Origin: Thermococcus sp. 21S9
GTDB lineage: Archaea; Methanobacteriota_B; Thermococci; Thermococcales; Thermococcaceae
Assembly (NCBI RefSeq): GCF_012027635.1
Contig: NZ_SNUS01000001.1
Location: forward strand, 186,001-250,000
Reading direction: 5' to 3'
DNA length: 64,000 nucleotides
A program made the translations under genes and the position numbers. Positions 1-7,692 of the stretch are shown here, piece after piece. The notes beneath the pieces were generated by a model that ran no database searches, was not told the origin of the DNA, and saw nothing but the letters and a program-made list of their open reading frames with translations. How positions within the stretch are numbered: the stretch's first letter is position 1; each line of letters begins with the position of its first letter.

Positions 1-1
1 A

Positions 2-64
2 CTGCCCGAGGGCATGACCAGTGTGGAACTGATTAGGAAGATAAGGGAGGAGGAGTATGATTAG
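2..64 (+). CDS. vapB: VapB-type antitoxin, C-terminal end only (cut by window edge)
   Basis: The frame open at the window edge encodes 20 residues ending ELIRKIREEEYD before a TAG at 62-64. The charged tail and its 8-base overlap with the PIN toxin that follows are typical of VapB antitoxins, whose C-terminus wraps the toxin while the missing N-terminus binds the operator. The N-terminal DNA-binding fold lies outside the window, so the subfamily cannot be named. Confidence 0.6.
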   Translation: MPEGMTSVELIRKIREEEYD

Positions 65-512
65 AGCATATCTCGACACAAATGTCCTTCTGAACGTATG
101 GTTTAAGGAAGAGGACCCAAAAACAGGAGCCAAGCTGTGGGAGGCCCCACTTCGGATTTTAGAGCTCATTGAAGAAGGCAAAATTGAAGGTGTGGTCTCA
201 ATATTCACACTTATGGAAAGCGCCCACGTCTTCAAAAGGAACGGACTGAACCCCGAGAGAGTCAGGGAGATTGAAGACGTTGGTATAGAGGTTTACATTC
301 CCAACGAACTCGTTTTAATTGACGCTTTCTCCTTCCAACTAAAGCTTGGAACCGACCCCTATGACTCCGTTGCGCTGGCTTCTGCACTGGCATCGAGGTG
401 TGATGTTCTGGTAACAAGGGATGAGTCATTCAGAAAGAAGGTACGGGAGCAGATAACAACACTTAGTCCGGAGGAATTTATTGAATGGATTTCCATGCGT
501 GATGAACCATGA
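57..512 (+). CDS. vapC: VapC-type PIN-domain ribonuclease toxin
   Basis: A 151-residue PIN-domain protein. The acidic residues expected of a Mg-dependent PIN nuclease are visible: D7 in YLDTNV, E54 in LMES, D100/D103 in TDPYD and D122 in TRDES. VapC toxins cut tRNA or rRNA unless held by their antitoxin. The gene overlaps the end of the antitoxin by 8 bases, and its own TGA overlaps the ATG of the next gene (ATGA), so at least three genes are translationally coupled. The substrate cannot be read from sequence. Confidence 0.85.
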   Translation: MIRAYLDTNVLLNVWFKEEDPKTGAKLWEAPLRILELIEEGKIEGVVSIFTLMESAHVFKRNGLNPERVREIEDVGIEVYIPNELVLIDAFSFQLKLGTDPYDSVALASALASRCDVLVTRDESFRKKVREQITTLSPEEFIEWISMRDEP

Positions 513-856
513 AAGTAACGGTTGTTCTGCCCCGCGAGAAGTTCAAATCCCTGAAGGGAAGGGACGTTAAAGCCCTAATCAAGGAGAACCTCCCTAAAGT
601 TGAGGAAACCCTCAGAGCCGAGAGGGAGGAGTTCCTTCGGGAGAAAATTGGGAAGCTCGAGGAGAAGCTCCGGGAAATGGAGAACCAGCTCGACGAGCTG
701 AGGGCGTTCTACGAGAAGGCCTTGAATGACAAGGAACTCATGATGACCGAGCGCGATAAGCTGAGAAAGGAGAACGAAGAGCTGAGGAAAAGGCTCGAAG
801 AGAGGAGAAGTTCACAAGACGTGAACAATTCGTTCACGGAGCGTGAACGAAGATGA
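509..856 (+). CDS. Coiled-coil protein coupled to VapC, unknown function
   Basis: 115 residues: a short N-terminal domain (MKVTVVLPREKF) and then a long charged coiled coil from about residue 30 to 98 rich in E, K, L and R heptads. No family is recognised. ATGA overlaps join it to vapC upstream and to another coiled-coil gene downstream. The last 40 bases of the frame hold four GTTCAC/GTGAAC half-sites at exact 11-bp spacing, so its C-terminal tail (after residue 98) may be shaped by a regulatory DNA element rather than by protein function. It could be an accessory partner of the TA pair, or an unrelated gene in the same transcript. Confidence 0.7.
   Translation: MKVTVVLPREKFKSLKGRDVKALIKENLPKVEETLRAEREEFLREKIGKLEEKLREMENQLDELRAFYEKALNDKELMMTERDKLRKENEELRKRLEERRSSQDVNNSFTERERR
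810..848. promoter_or_regulatory. Tandem palindromic operator candidate, 11-bp phased
   Basis: GTTCAC starts at 810, GTGAAC at 821, GTTCAC at 832 and GTGAAC at 843. This makes two identical 17-bp dyads (GTTCAC-N5-GTGAAC) whose centres lie 22 bp apart, about two helical turns. The array ends 4 bp before the start codon at 853. It has the geometry of a cooperative dimer-binding operator, but lies inside the end of a coding frame. No regulator for it is recognised here. Confidence 0.6.
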
Positions 857-1248
857 AGCTCACAATCAAACCCGATAGGGGCTTCGGGAAGGTTGAGGTC
901 GAGCTCGGCGAGCTCTCGGCCGAGATTGAGAAGCTCGCGGAGCGCTACGGCGTTCCCCCTGAGAGGATTATTGAAATCGCACTCACCGGGGAGTTCAAGA
1001 AGTCAAAGGGAGAGCTTGAGCAACTCGAAAAGAAATCTGAGGAGCTTGAAAAGAAGGTCTGGAGGCTCGAAAAGGAGTACGCCCCGCTTCGCTACAAGGC
1101 CTACGGCCTTAGCGAGGACAACAAAATTCTTGCAATCGAGCTATCGGGCCTGATAGCGGAGAACAACCAGTTAAGGCGCTTCTTGAGGCTCCCCCCGAAC
1201 AGGAACCTTGAGCTGAGAAAGCTTATATCCTACTACCTTCAAGGTTGA
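853..1248 (+). CDS. Second coiled-coil protein of the VapBC-linked operon
   Basis: 131 residues. The N-terminus is a small alpha/beta segment, with a stretch (YGVPPERIIEIALTGEF) that looks like a short helical dimerisation or DNA-binding element. Residues about 52-75 form a strong coiled coil and the C-terminus is leucine- and arginine-rich. Its ATG overlaps the previous TGA. The layout (small N-terminal domain plus coiled coil) resembles that of the gene before it, so the two may be distant paralogues. The 3' end carries the TATA box of the small RNA that follows. Function unknown. Confidence 0.7.
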   Translation: MKLTIKPDRGFGKVEVELGELSAEIEKLAERYGVPPERIIEIALTGEFKKSKGELEQLEKKSEELEKKVWRLEKEYAPLRYKAYGLSEDNKILAIELSGLIAENNQLRRFLRLPPNRNLELRKLISYYLQG

Positions 1249-1249
1249 A

Positions 1250-1309
1250 GCGCGGATGATGACAGCGAATTGCACCGAACGCTGTGATGACGAGGACTGG
1301 CCCTGACGC
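1250..1309 (+). ncRNA. Box C/D small guide RNA
   Basis: Box C ATGATGA (1256-1262), box D' CCGA (1275-1278), box C' GTGATGA (1284-1290) and box D CTGA (1303-1306) occur in canonical order. Both guide spacers (1263-1274 and 1291-1302) are exactly 12 nt, the spacing set by L7Ae/Nop5/fibrillarin in archaeal methylation guides, and GCG/CGC can close the terminal stem. A TATA-like GCTTATATCC at 1221-1230, inside the end of the previous gene, sits about 25 bp upstream. By the fifth-nucleotide rule the D spacer would guide methylation of the A in GGCCA and the D' spacer of the second A in UGCAA. The D' box is a one-base variant. Confidence 0.8.
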
Positions 1310-1312
1310 CGT

Positions 1313-1390
1313 CCCGGGCCGGCCGTGAGGAATCCAAGACGGGATGAGCGAAGGCGATGATATACCCTATGAGCGCCGAGCCGGTCCGGG
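1313..1390 (+). ncRNA. Structured RNA candidate with 11-bp closing stem
   Basis: CCCGGGCCGGC at 1313-1323 pairs fully (one G-U) with GCCGGTCCGGG at 1380-1390. Inside, GGCG (1353-1356) pairs with CGCC (1374-1377) around opposed GA dinucleotides and a small ATA/TAT stem, which resembles a kink-turn. No ACA box lies immediately after the stem, so it is not a canonical H/ACA RNA, and the C/D box order is missing. It may be part of a longer transcript with the C/D RNA, or the 5' leader of the amidase. Confidence 0.3.
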
Positions 1391-1420
1391 GCGTTGGATA
1401 AATTCCAATTTTCTGGACAA

Positions 1421-1436
1421 AGCAAAATTTATAAAC
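1421..1436 (+). promoter_or_regulatory. Promoter of the amidase gene
   Basis: AGCAAAATTTATAAAC is a good archaeal BRE/TATA sequence. It lies about 50 bp before the amidase ATG at 1478, predicting a start near 1455 and a short leader carrying the GGGGGTG ribosome-binding site. Confidence 0.6.
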
Positions 1437-1477
1437 CATTGAACCGTTTCTTGCCCTACTGCACGGGGGTGTACAGC

Positions 1478-2452
1478 ATGAAGAGGTTAAGTGCACTGGT
1501 TATCGTGGTTTTCCTTCTGGCCATGGTTCCGGCCTTCCACCCGGTTGGGGCCACCCAGACGGACCTTAGCGGGTACACCATCTGCGTCGATGCTGGCCAC
1601 GGCGGAACCGACCCGGGAGCGGTTGCGAACGGCGTCGAGGAAAAGGACATCAACCTCGCGATAGCCCTCAAGGTTGCCAAGCTCCTTGAGGAGGACGGTG
1701 CGAAGGTCGTTCTAACAAGGGACGGCGACTACTACGTTTCCCTCTCCGACAGGGTGAGCATAGCCAACTCCGCCGGCTGTGACATCTTCATCAGCATACA
1801 CGCCAACGCCGCGAGCGACACCTCTGCGAGCGGATTCGAGGTCTACCACTACTACGGCTCGACCAAGGGTAACCTGCTCGCAACGTACGTTGACGAGGAA
1901 ATAGCCAAGGAAATCCCGCTCAAGAACAGGGGCGTCAAGGAGGCCGGCTTCTACGTCATCAAGTACACCACCATGCCGGCGATACTCATCGAAACCGGCT
2001 TCGTCACCAACACCTACGACGTGAGCATCATCACCGACGAGAACTACCAGTGGAAGTACGCCTACGCGATTCTTCACGGCGTTCAGCGCTACTTCGGCGT
2101 TCCGGTCCACGACCCGGTTCCGACGGTTACAGGCATCAGGTTCGCCCAGCACGACGGTTACTTCCGCGTCGTCCTTGACGTGAGCCAGAACACGAGCTAC
2201 GAGACGTTCTATTACTACTACGGCTACTACGTAGTTGTTGAGGTTCCAAACGCCAAGCTGGCCGACCTCGGCTGGAGCACCGACGGCGACTGGCAGTACA
2301 CCTCGACCGGCTCATCAACCGTCCCCTACATCTACGCCACCGAGTACAACGGAACCGTTTACGTGGTCCTCGAACTCAACACACCGTACGCCAAATACAG
2401 CGCCTTCACCCTGAGCGACCCGTATAGAATCGTGGTGGACGTCTACAGCTAA
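1478..2452 (+). CDS. Secreted N-acetylmuramoyl-L-alanine amidase-family protein (Amidase_3 plus AMIN-like domain)
   Basis: 324 residues from the ATG preceded by GGGGGTG; the longer frame to 1394 lacks a signal peptide at its start and is rejected. Residues 1-25 form a signal peptide ending PVGA. The Amidase_3 zinc hydrolase domain follows: H41 in DAGHGG, E54/E55, H108 in SIHAN and the catalytic E172 in IETGF. The C-terminal 110 residues are beta-rich and tyrosine-rich and resemble an AMIN domain, which targets envelope polymers. Family members cut the amide bond in bacterial murein. Thermococcales have no murein, so the substrate may be another glycopeptide or foreign cell walls. Confidence 0.85.
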   Translation: MKRLSALVIVVFLLAMVPAFHPVGATQTDLSGYTICVDAGHGGTDPGAVANGVEEKDINLAIALKVAKLLEEDGAKVVLTRDGDYYVSLSDRVSIANSAGCDIFISIHANAASDTSASGFEVYHYYGSTKGNLLATYVDEEIAKEIPLKNRGVKEAGFYVIKYTTMPAILIETGFVTNTYDVSIITDENYQWKYAYAILHGVQRYFGVPVHDPVPTVTGIRFAQHDGYFRVVLDVSQNTSYETFYYYYGYYVVVEVPNAKLADLGWSTDGDWQYTSTGSSTVPYIYATEYNGTVYVVLELNTPYAKYSAFTLSDPYRIVVDVYS

Positions 2453-3528
2453 ACCGCCCCTGCTCTCTCCAATATTTTTGGTATCTCGACCGGCTCGAGG
2501 GCGCTCTCGACGATGTAGCCCTTCTCCACGAGGATTCTCGAAACGAGTTCCTCCCGCGTGAGGCCGTCAAGGGTTCTGTCGCCGTAGAACATCAGCTCCG
2601 GCAGAAGAAGCAGGCCGAGGTCAACCTCTGGAAGCTTTTCAACGGTTCTGAGCACGTCCCTGCCCGTGAGCAGGCCCGCTGTCCCTATGTTCCCGCCGAA
2701 GAACTCGTTTTTAACCGCCACGACGGGAATCCTCGGGAAGATTCGCCTCAGCTCTGGATAAGCCAGCTCCCCGGTCAGTATGTAGGTTGGCATCTCAGGC
2801 TCGATTTCAAAGGGACCAACATCGAGCCGGAACTCGCCGAGAAGGGCCTTGAAAATCGGCGGAATCACGACCTTTATTCCGGTCTCCCTCCCTGCATCGA
2901 GAGCCGTCTCCTTGACGAAGATTAGCTCGTCCCTCGTTAAGGGCCTAACGTCCCGGTTGTATTTCGTCACGCCGACTGGAAAGAGTCTAACCTCGGCAAC
3001 GCCCATCGAGGCCAAATCCCGGATTATCTCCCCGATGTCGTCGACGTTGTAGCCCGGAGTGAGGATTATGTCCGCTATAACGCGGAAAGTTTGGGCCACA
3101 AGGGGAAGGAGGTCTATAAGTTTACCGGCGAGCGGGCTTCTCATGAGGGCGATTCGCCTTTCCTTCTTGGTCGTGTGAACCGAAATCTGCATCTCGTCGA
3201 GACCGGCTTTTTGAAGGCTCTCAACCCTCTTCTCGTCGAGCCCGACGTTTCCAGCTGTATCTGTAACTCGAATCCATAGCTCGGGATAGTGCTCGCTCAC
3301 GTAGGCAATCCTTCTCTCGAGCTCCGGGTCGTTCAGGGTGTCGTGGAAGGAAACGCGGTAAATCATCTCGGGCGGATTCTGCCGGAGGTAGCAGAAGAGG
3401 CAGTAACTCCCGCACGGACCGGCTTTGCTCGATGGGGGGATGACTACCAAATCGTCCCGCTCATCGACGCCGTCCAGCTCGTACTTGGTGATTCTCCTCA
3501 GCTTGAAGTCCTCGGTGAACTCGTACAT
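2449..3528 (-). CDS. Radical SAM protein, DUF512 family
   Basis: 359 residues. A radical SAM cluster motif CX3CX2C (C39, C43, C46) sits near the N-terminus, followed by a TIM-barrel-like middle. The C-terminal DUF512-type segment contains [16 protein letters not shown]. The reaction of this family is not known. Its stop overlaps the end of the convergent amidase gene by 4 bases. On the minus strand a TATA (GCTTTTAAAAACC, 3545-3557) lies about 22 bp before the ATG, suggesting a leaderless mRNA. The same symmetrical TATA appears to serve the divergent Fap7 gene. Confidence 0.8.
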   Translation of the reverse strand: MYEFTEDFKLRRITKYELDGVDERDDLVVIPPSSKAGPCGSYCLFCYLRQNPPEMIYRVSFHDTLNDPELERRIAYVSEHYPELWIRVTDTAGNVGLDEKRVESLQKAGLDEMQISVHTTKKERRIALMRSPLAGKLIDLLPLVAQTFRVIADIILTPGYNVDDIGEIIRDLASMGVAEVRLFPVGVTKYNRDVRPLTRDELIFVKETALDAGRETGIKVVIPPIFKALLGEFRLDVGPFEIEPEMPTYILTGELAYPELRRIFPRIPVVAVKNEFFGGNIGTAGLLTGRDVLRTVEKLPEVDLGLLLLPELMFYGDRTLDGLTREELVSRILVEKGYIVESALEPVEIPKILERAGAV

Positions 3529-3585
3529 GCTCGAAACTCGAGCTGGGTTTTTAAAAGCTTAAGGTGAACCCGGTACGGTGGTGGC

Positions 3586-4119
3586 ATGATAATAGCTGTA
3601 ACCGGAACGCCCGGGGTCGGAAAGACGACGGTTTCGAAGCTTTTGGCTCAAAAGCTCGGCTACGAGTACGTCAGCCTGAGGGACTACGCGATGGAGAAAG
3701 GCATCGGCGAGATGAAGGGCGATGAGCTTGAGGTCGAGGTTGACGAGCTGGCCTACAACTTCGAGCGGGACTTCAAGGGAAAGAACGTCGTCGTTGACGG
3801 GCATCTGAGCCATTTCCTCAACGCCGACATCGTGGTTGTGCTGAGGGCGCACCCGAGGCTAATCGGCGAGAGGCTAACCGAGAGGAGCTATCCGCGGGAG
3901 AAAGTTGGAGAAAACGTCGAGGCCGAGTTGGTTGATGTCATCCTCGTGGAAGCGCTCGAGGAAAACGAGAACGTCATAGAGGTTGACACAACCGGAAAGA
4001 CGCCGGAAGAAGTTGTAAACGAAATTTTAGAGCTGATTGAGAAAGGTGTTAGGAGAAGGGTCGGTGTAGTTGACTGGAGCGAGGTCTACGACGAGGTGAT
4101 TCCCTACCTGCGCCTCTGA
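3586..4119 (+). CDS. Fap7/AK6-type adenylate kinase-like NTPase
   Basis: 177 residues with a P-loop GTPGVGKTT at 7-15 and the compact NMP-kinase fold of the human AK6 and yeast Fap7 group. Fap7 binds uS11 and promotes the last cleavage of small-subunit pre-rRNA; archaeal homologues also show adenylate kinase/ATPase activity. It starts after a GGTGGTGG ribosome-binding site. Its 3' end overlaps the Nob1 gene, the endonuclease of the same step, by 16 bases in tail-to-tail orientation. Confidence 0.85.
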   Translation: MIIAVTGTPGVGKTTVSKLLAQKLGYEYVSLRDYAMEKGIGEMKGDELEVEVDELAYNFERDFKGKNVVVDGHLSHFLNADIVVVLRAHPRLIGERLTERSYPREKVGENVEAELVDVILVEALEENENVIEVDTTGKTPEEVVNEILELIEKGVRRRVGVVDWSEVYDEVIPYLRL

Positions 4120-4586
4120 CGCCTTCTCTTTTTCGGTACAAGCTTAACGGGACTGCCACAATCGGGACAGATACCTTCAGGGGGCATCTCGGAAAAGCGC
4201 TTCCCACAGCCGATACAGACGTAGTTCCAACGCATCACTCGCTTTATTCCTCGCTTGAGGGTCTTGAAGGGAATTCCGAGGGTTTTCGCTATGTTCTGGA
4301 GATTGTAATCGTCGGTGAGGAGCGTTGCCTTGAGTTCGTAAGCCAATGCCAGAATTTCCAAATCTGCCTCGCTGAGCTCTTCCAGTTCTCCGGTTCTTCT
4401 CGCGGATTCCTTAACGGCCTCAACGCTCTCCTTTGAGGGAACGAGAACCTTAACCTTTCCCGCGCTTATCAGGCCCTCTAAGAAGAGCCTCGACTCCGGG
4501 TCCTTGACCTCTTCAACGACCTTCGGCGTCGTGAAGCCCTCGACGTCTATCCCCTGAATGAATATCGCGATGTCTATCACCTGCAT
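4104..4586 (-). CDS. nob1: Nob1-type rRNA maturation endonuclease (PIN plus zinc ribbon)
   Basis: 160 residues. The PIN domain has D5, D75 and D92/D93 as likely metal ligands. The C-terminal zinc ribbon has C124, C127, C140 and C143, followed by a very basic tail (KKRRRQRRR) suited to rRNA binding. Nob1 cleaves the 3' end of 16S rRNA. A TATA-like TCTAAAAAAGGC at about 4605-4615 (minus strand) lies roughly 25 bp from the start. It is also the region from which pxpA is likely transcribed in the other direction. Confidence 0.85.
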   Translation of the reverse strand: MQVIDIAIFIQGIDVEGFTTPKVVEEVKDPESRLFLEGLISAGKVKVLVPSKESVEAVKESARRTGELEELSEADLEILALAYELKATLLTDDYNLQNIAKTLGIPFKTLKRGIKRVMRWNYVCIGCGKRFSEMPPEGICPDCGSPVKLVPKKRRRQRRR

Positions 4587-4644
4587 GGTTCAAGCTCCGG
4601 GAAAGCCTTTTTTAGACTTCCGTCGAAATGAGGCCGGTGGGAGC

Positions 4645-5412
4645 ATGAGGGTCGATTTGAACTCCGACCTCGGGGAGAGCTTTGGGAGGTACAAGTTGGG
4701 TCTCGACGAGGAGGTCATGAACTACATCACGAGCGCCAACGTCGCCACCGGCTGGCACGCCGGCGACCCGCTGGTAATGAGAAAGACAGTCAGGCTCGCG
4801 AAGGAGAAAGGAGTCGCAGTCGGCGCGCATCCTGGCTATCCTGATTTGATGGGCTTCGGAAGGAGGTACATGAAGCTCACGCCGGAAGAGGCAAGGAACT
4901 ACGTCCTCTACCAGATTGGGGCGCTCTACGCGTTCACGAGGGCTGAAGGCCTCGAACTCCAGCACGTCAAACCGCACGGGGCACTTTACAACGCCCTCGT
5001 TAAAGAGGAAGAGCTCGCGAGGGCAGTTATAGAGGGGATAGCGGACTTCGATAAAAAGCTAATTTTTGTAACGCTCTCAGGCTCGAAACCAGCAGAAATA
5101 GCCGAGGAGATAGGCGTCAAGGTTGCCCACGAGGTCTTCGCTGACAGGGCCTACAACCCCGACGGGACCCTCGTTCCGCGTTCGAAGCCCGGAGCGGTTA
5201 TTCACGACAAGGAGGAGATAGCGGAGCGCGTTATCTCTATGGTCAAGGACGGCGGGGTTAGAGCAACCAACGGCGAATGGATTGAGCTTAAGGCCGATAC
5301 AATCTGCGTTCACGGCGACAACCCGAAGGCCGTTGAGATAGCAAAGCACATCCGGGAGGTCCTTGAGCGGGAAGGGGTTAGGATAGTGCCGATGAAAGAG
5401 GTCGTCCGTTAG
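4645..5412 (+). CDS. pxpA: 5-oxoprolinase subunit A (LamB/YcsF family)
   Basis: 255 residues beginning [14 protein letters not shown], the family's hallmark start, which selects ATG 4645 (behind GGTGGGAG) over the longer frame to 4558. PxpA with PxpB and PxpC opens 5-oxoproline to glutamate using ATP, repairing this spontaneous glutamine product, which forms quickly at high temperature. The motif HPGYPD and the GAHPG region are intact. PxpB and PxpC lie downstream, but a VapBC cassette of about 560 bp is interposed. Confidence 0.9.
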   Translation: MRVDLNSDLGESFGRYKLGLDEEVMNYITSANVATGWHAGDPLVMRKTVRLAKEKGVAVGAHPGYPDLMGFGRRYMKLTPEEARNYVLYQIGALYAFTRAEGLELQHVKPHGALYNALVKEEELARAVIEGIADFDKKLIFVTLSGSKPAEIAEEIGVKVAHEVFADRAYNPDGTLVPRSKPGAVIHDKEEIAERVISMVKDGGVRATNGEWIELKADTICVHGDNPKAVEIAKHIREVLEREGVRIVPMKEVVR

Positions 5413-5454
5413 GTTTATCATGCCTTAACGAGTATAACAAACCGGGGGAGAGAA

Positions 5455-5658
5455 ATGGAAGTTATAGATGCCGTTTACGAAAACGGTGTTTTCAAGCCAA
5501 CCAAAAAGCCCAACATTCCAGATAAAAGGAGAGTGAAGCTAATAGTAATTGATGAGTTTCTGAAAGACCTGGAGGATGCATTTGGAATCTTTGAAGAGGA
5601 CATTGACGTCAGAAAACTTCGCGAGGAGTGGGACAGGGATGTATCTGGTGGACACTGA
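5455..5658 (+). CDS. vapB: AF2212-like (DUF104) antitoxin
   Basis: 67 residues starting MEVIDAVYENGVFKPTKK, the signature of the AF2212/DUF104 beta-barrel antitoxins that pair with PIN toxins in archaea. The acidic C-terminal half would contact the toxin. The ribosome-binding site GGGGGAG lies 6 bases upstream. An AT-rich GTATAAC at 5434-5440 may be its own promoter. The end overlaps the toxin start by 20 bases. Confidence 0.85.
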   Translation: MEVIDAVYENGVFKPTKKPNIPDKRRVKLIVIDEFLKDLEDAFGIFEEDIDVRKLREEWDRDVSGGH

Positions 5659-6016
5659 TGTCCTGATAGACGTACTGAGGGGAGTCAATGAGGCAAAGCA
5701 ATACCTAACGGAACTGGCAGGGGAAGGGCTTGCGGTCTCCGTAATAACCGTCGCCGAGCTTTTCTCCGGCAGGGACACAAAAGACCCTGTTAAGAGGGAA
5801 AAAGTCCTTAAACTCCTGAGGCACTTTGAAGTAATCCCCATTGATAACGAAATAGCCGTTCTCGCGGGAGAAATTCGGAGGGACTACGGCCTTCATCTTG
5901 GAGACGCAATTATCTCGGCAACTGCAATAATCCACGGCCTAACCGTTGTAACCGGCAACCTGAAACACTTCGGGAAGGTTGAAGGGCTTCCAGTAATCAA
6001 ACCGCCGTATAGGTGA
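5639..6016 (+). CDS. vapC: VapC-type PIN-domain ribonuclease toxin
   Basis: 125 residues from ATG 5639 (MYLVDTDVLID), the normal PIN N-terminus; the longer frame is antitoxin in another register. Acidic site: D5, E40 in VAELF and D89 in LGDA. The fourth position reads TGN (N107) rather than the usual D, common in this subgroup. The stop codon region forms the GGTGAGA ribosome-binding site of pxpB 4 bases further on, so the cassette is joined to the pxp genes on its downstream side. Confidence 0.85.
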   Translation: MYLVDTDVLIDVLRGVNEAKQYLTELAGEGLAVSVITVAELFSGRDTKDPVKREKVLKLLRHFEVIPIDNEIAVLAGEIRRDYGLHLGDAIISATAIIHGLTVVTGNLKHFGKVEGLPVIKPPYR

Positions 6017-6020
6017 GACC

Positions 6021-6707
6021 ATGAACTTCAAACCCCTCGGTGACTCGGCGTTACTCGTCTCCTTCGGAGAGGTCATCGACGAAGAGACCAACGACCGCGT
6101 TCACGCCCTCGCGAGGGCGATAGAGAAAGCGGATTTCGAGTGGCTCGTCGAAGTCGTTCCCGCTTACTCTTCCCTCGCGGTAATCTACGAGCCGGAGCTC
6201 ATAGACTTTGAAGGGGTCAAGCGGGCAATCCAGGGGCTTGAGTTCTCGGCTGAGAAGTTCAAGGGGAGGCTTGTTGAGATTCCAGTTCTCTACGGAGGCA
6301 AGTATGGCCCGGATTTGGAGTTCGTCGCCCAGTACAACGGCCTAACCCCTGAGGAGGTCATCGAAATCCACTCAAAACCTGTCTACCGCGTCTATTTCCT
6401 CGGCTTTCTGCCCGGCTTCGCCTATCTGGGTGGCATGGACGAGCGCATAGCGACGCCCCGCCTCGAAAAGCCCAGACTGAAGGTGCCAGCAGGCTCGGTC
6501 GGGATAGCCGGAAAGCAGACCGGCATCTACCCCCTCGAAAGCCCCGGAGGCTGGAGGCTCATCGGGAGAACACCACTGAGGCTCTTTGACCCATCGAAGG
6601 AACCGCCGACACTCCTTCAGCCCGGCGACAGGGTAAAGTTCGTACCGATTGATGAAGGAGAGTTCGAAGAGCTCTACAGGGCTGAATGGGGGCGCGAAAA
6701 TGATTGA
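6021..6707 (+). CDS. pxpB: 5-oxoprolinase subunit B (KipI family)
   Basis: 228 residues of the KipI/AHS1 cyclophilin-like family, with FLPGFAYLGG and PRLEKPRLKVPAGSVGIAG blocks, GRTPLRLFD near the end and no truncation. It forms the ATP-dependent 5-oxoprolinase with PxpA and PxpC. Its ribosome-binding site lies on the vapC stop codon, and it overlaps pxpC by 8 bases, so B and C are tightly coupled. Confidence 0.9.
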   Translation: MNFKPLGDSALLVSFGEVIDEETNDRVHALARAIEKADFEWLVEVVPAYSSLAVIYEPELIDFEGVKRAIQGLEFSAEKFKGRLVEIPVLYGGKYGPDLEFVAQYNGLTPEEVIEIHSKPVYRVYFLGFLPGFAYLGGMDERIATPRLEKPRLKVPAGSVGIAGKQTGIYPLESPGGWRLIGRTPLRLFDPSKEPPTLLQPGDRVKFVPIDEGEFEELYRAEWGREND

Positions 6708-7692
6708 ACTCCTCAAGGCCCCATCCCTTTTGACGGTTCAGGACTCCGGCCGGAAAGGATACAGAAAGCTCGGCGTCCCGGTTTCAGGCTACATGGACGA
6801 CTACTCCGCGAGGATAGCCAACTACCTCGTTGGAAACCCCGGCGATGCTCCCCTTCTCGAGTTCCTCCTGACCGGGCCGACGCTGAGGTTCAACACCTCC
6901 GCCGTCTTCGCCGTTGCCGGAGACGTTGACGTCAGGCTCAACGGCGTTCCCATCGAACCCTGGACGAGCCACTGGGCAAAGAGGGGAGATATCCTCGAAG
7001 TTGGGACGCTGAGGAGCGGTCTCTACGGCTACATCGCTTTCGCCGGCGGAATAAAGTGCGAGAAGCTCTTAGGCAGTTGTTCGACCTACGCCAAAGCGGG
7101 TCTTGGACGGCCTTTGGAAGTTGGAGATAAACTTATTCTCGGCTATGCAATATTGACCGGCAAAGAGGGGCGCAGACTTCCCGAGGAGCTGAGACCGGAC
7201 TACTCGGCAGAGGAAATAACCGTCGGTGTCGTTCTCGGCCCGGATTTGGAACACTTCACCAAGGAGGGTGTGAGGACGTTCCTGAGCGAGGCCTACACCG
7301 TAACGCCGGAATCAGACAGGATGGGCTACCGCCTCGACGGAAAAGCGATAGAGCACTCCGAGAAAGGCGCTGGAATAGTCACCGGTCCGCTCGTCCCCGG
7401 GACGGTTCAGGTTCCAGCCAACGGAAAGCCCATCGTGATGATGCGCGACGCTCAAACCACCGGCGGTTACGCGAGGATTGGCGTCGTTGCGAGTGCGCAT
7501 CTGCACCGACTTGCCCAACTGAGGCCTGGTTTTAAGGTGCGCTTTAGGGAGACAAGCGTTGAAGAGACCAGAAACGAGCTCTTGAAGAAAGAGAAGACGC
7601 TTGAGGCGATAAGGCGTTTCCTTGCCGGGAGAATGAGGGCATACAGGATAAAAACCGAAAAAGCAGAGACGATAGCATTCGCGGGGGAGTAA
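6700..7692 (+). CDS. pxpC: 5-oxoprolinase subunit C (biotin-dependent carboxylase-like, AHS2 family)
   Basis: 330 residues from ATG 6700 (MIELLKAPSLLTVQDSGRKG), the usual start of the family. It carries VQDSGR, GYMDDYSARIAN and the conserved MMRDAQTTGGYARIG block. Together with PxpB it forms the carboxylase-like half of 5-oxoprolinase. The gene ends on the base before the convergent UPF0179 gene begins its stop codon. Confidence 0.9.
   Translation: MIELLKAPSLLTVQDSGRKGYRKLGVPVSGYMDDYSARIANYLVGNPGDAPLLEFLLTGPTLRFNTSAVFAVAGDVDVRLNGVPIEPWTSHWAKRGDILEVGTLRSGLYGYIAFAGGIKCEKLLGSCSTYAKAGLGRPLEVGDKLILGYAILTGKEGRRLPEELRPDYSAEEITVGVVLGPDLEHFTKEGVRTFLSEAYTVTPESDRMGYRLDGKAIEHSEKGAGIVTGPLVPGTVQVPANGKPIVMMRDAQTTGGYARIGVVASAHLHRLAQLRPGFKVRFRETSVEETRNELLKKEKTLEAIRRFLAGRMRAYRIKTEKAETIAFAGE

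Noticed and set aside
893-1153. 86-codon frame inside the second coiled-coil gene
   Set aside because: Serine- and arginine-rich shadow of the real coiled-coil frame; no ribosome-binding site.
1313-1390. H/ACA guide RNA
   Set aside because: Kink-turn-like interior and good stem, but no ACA box in the expected place after the 3' arm.
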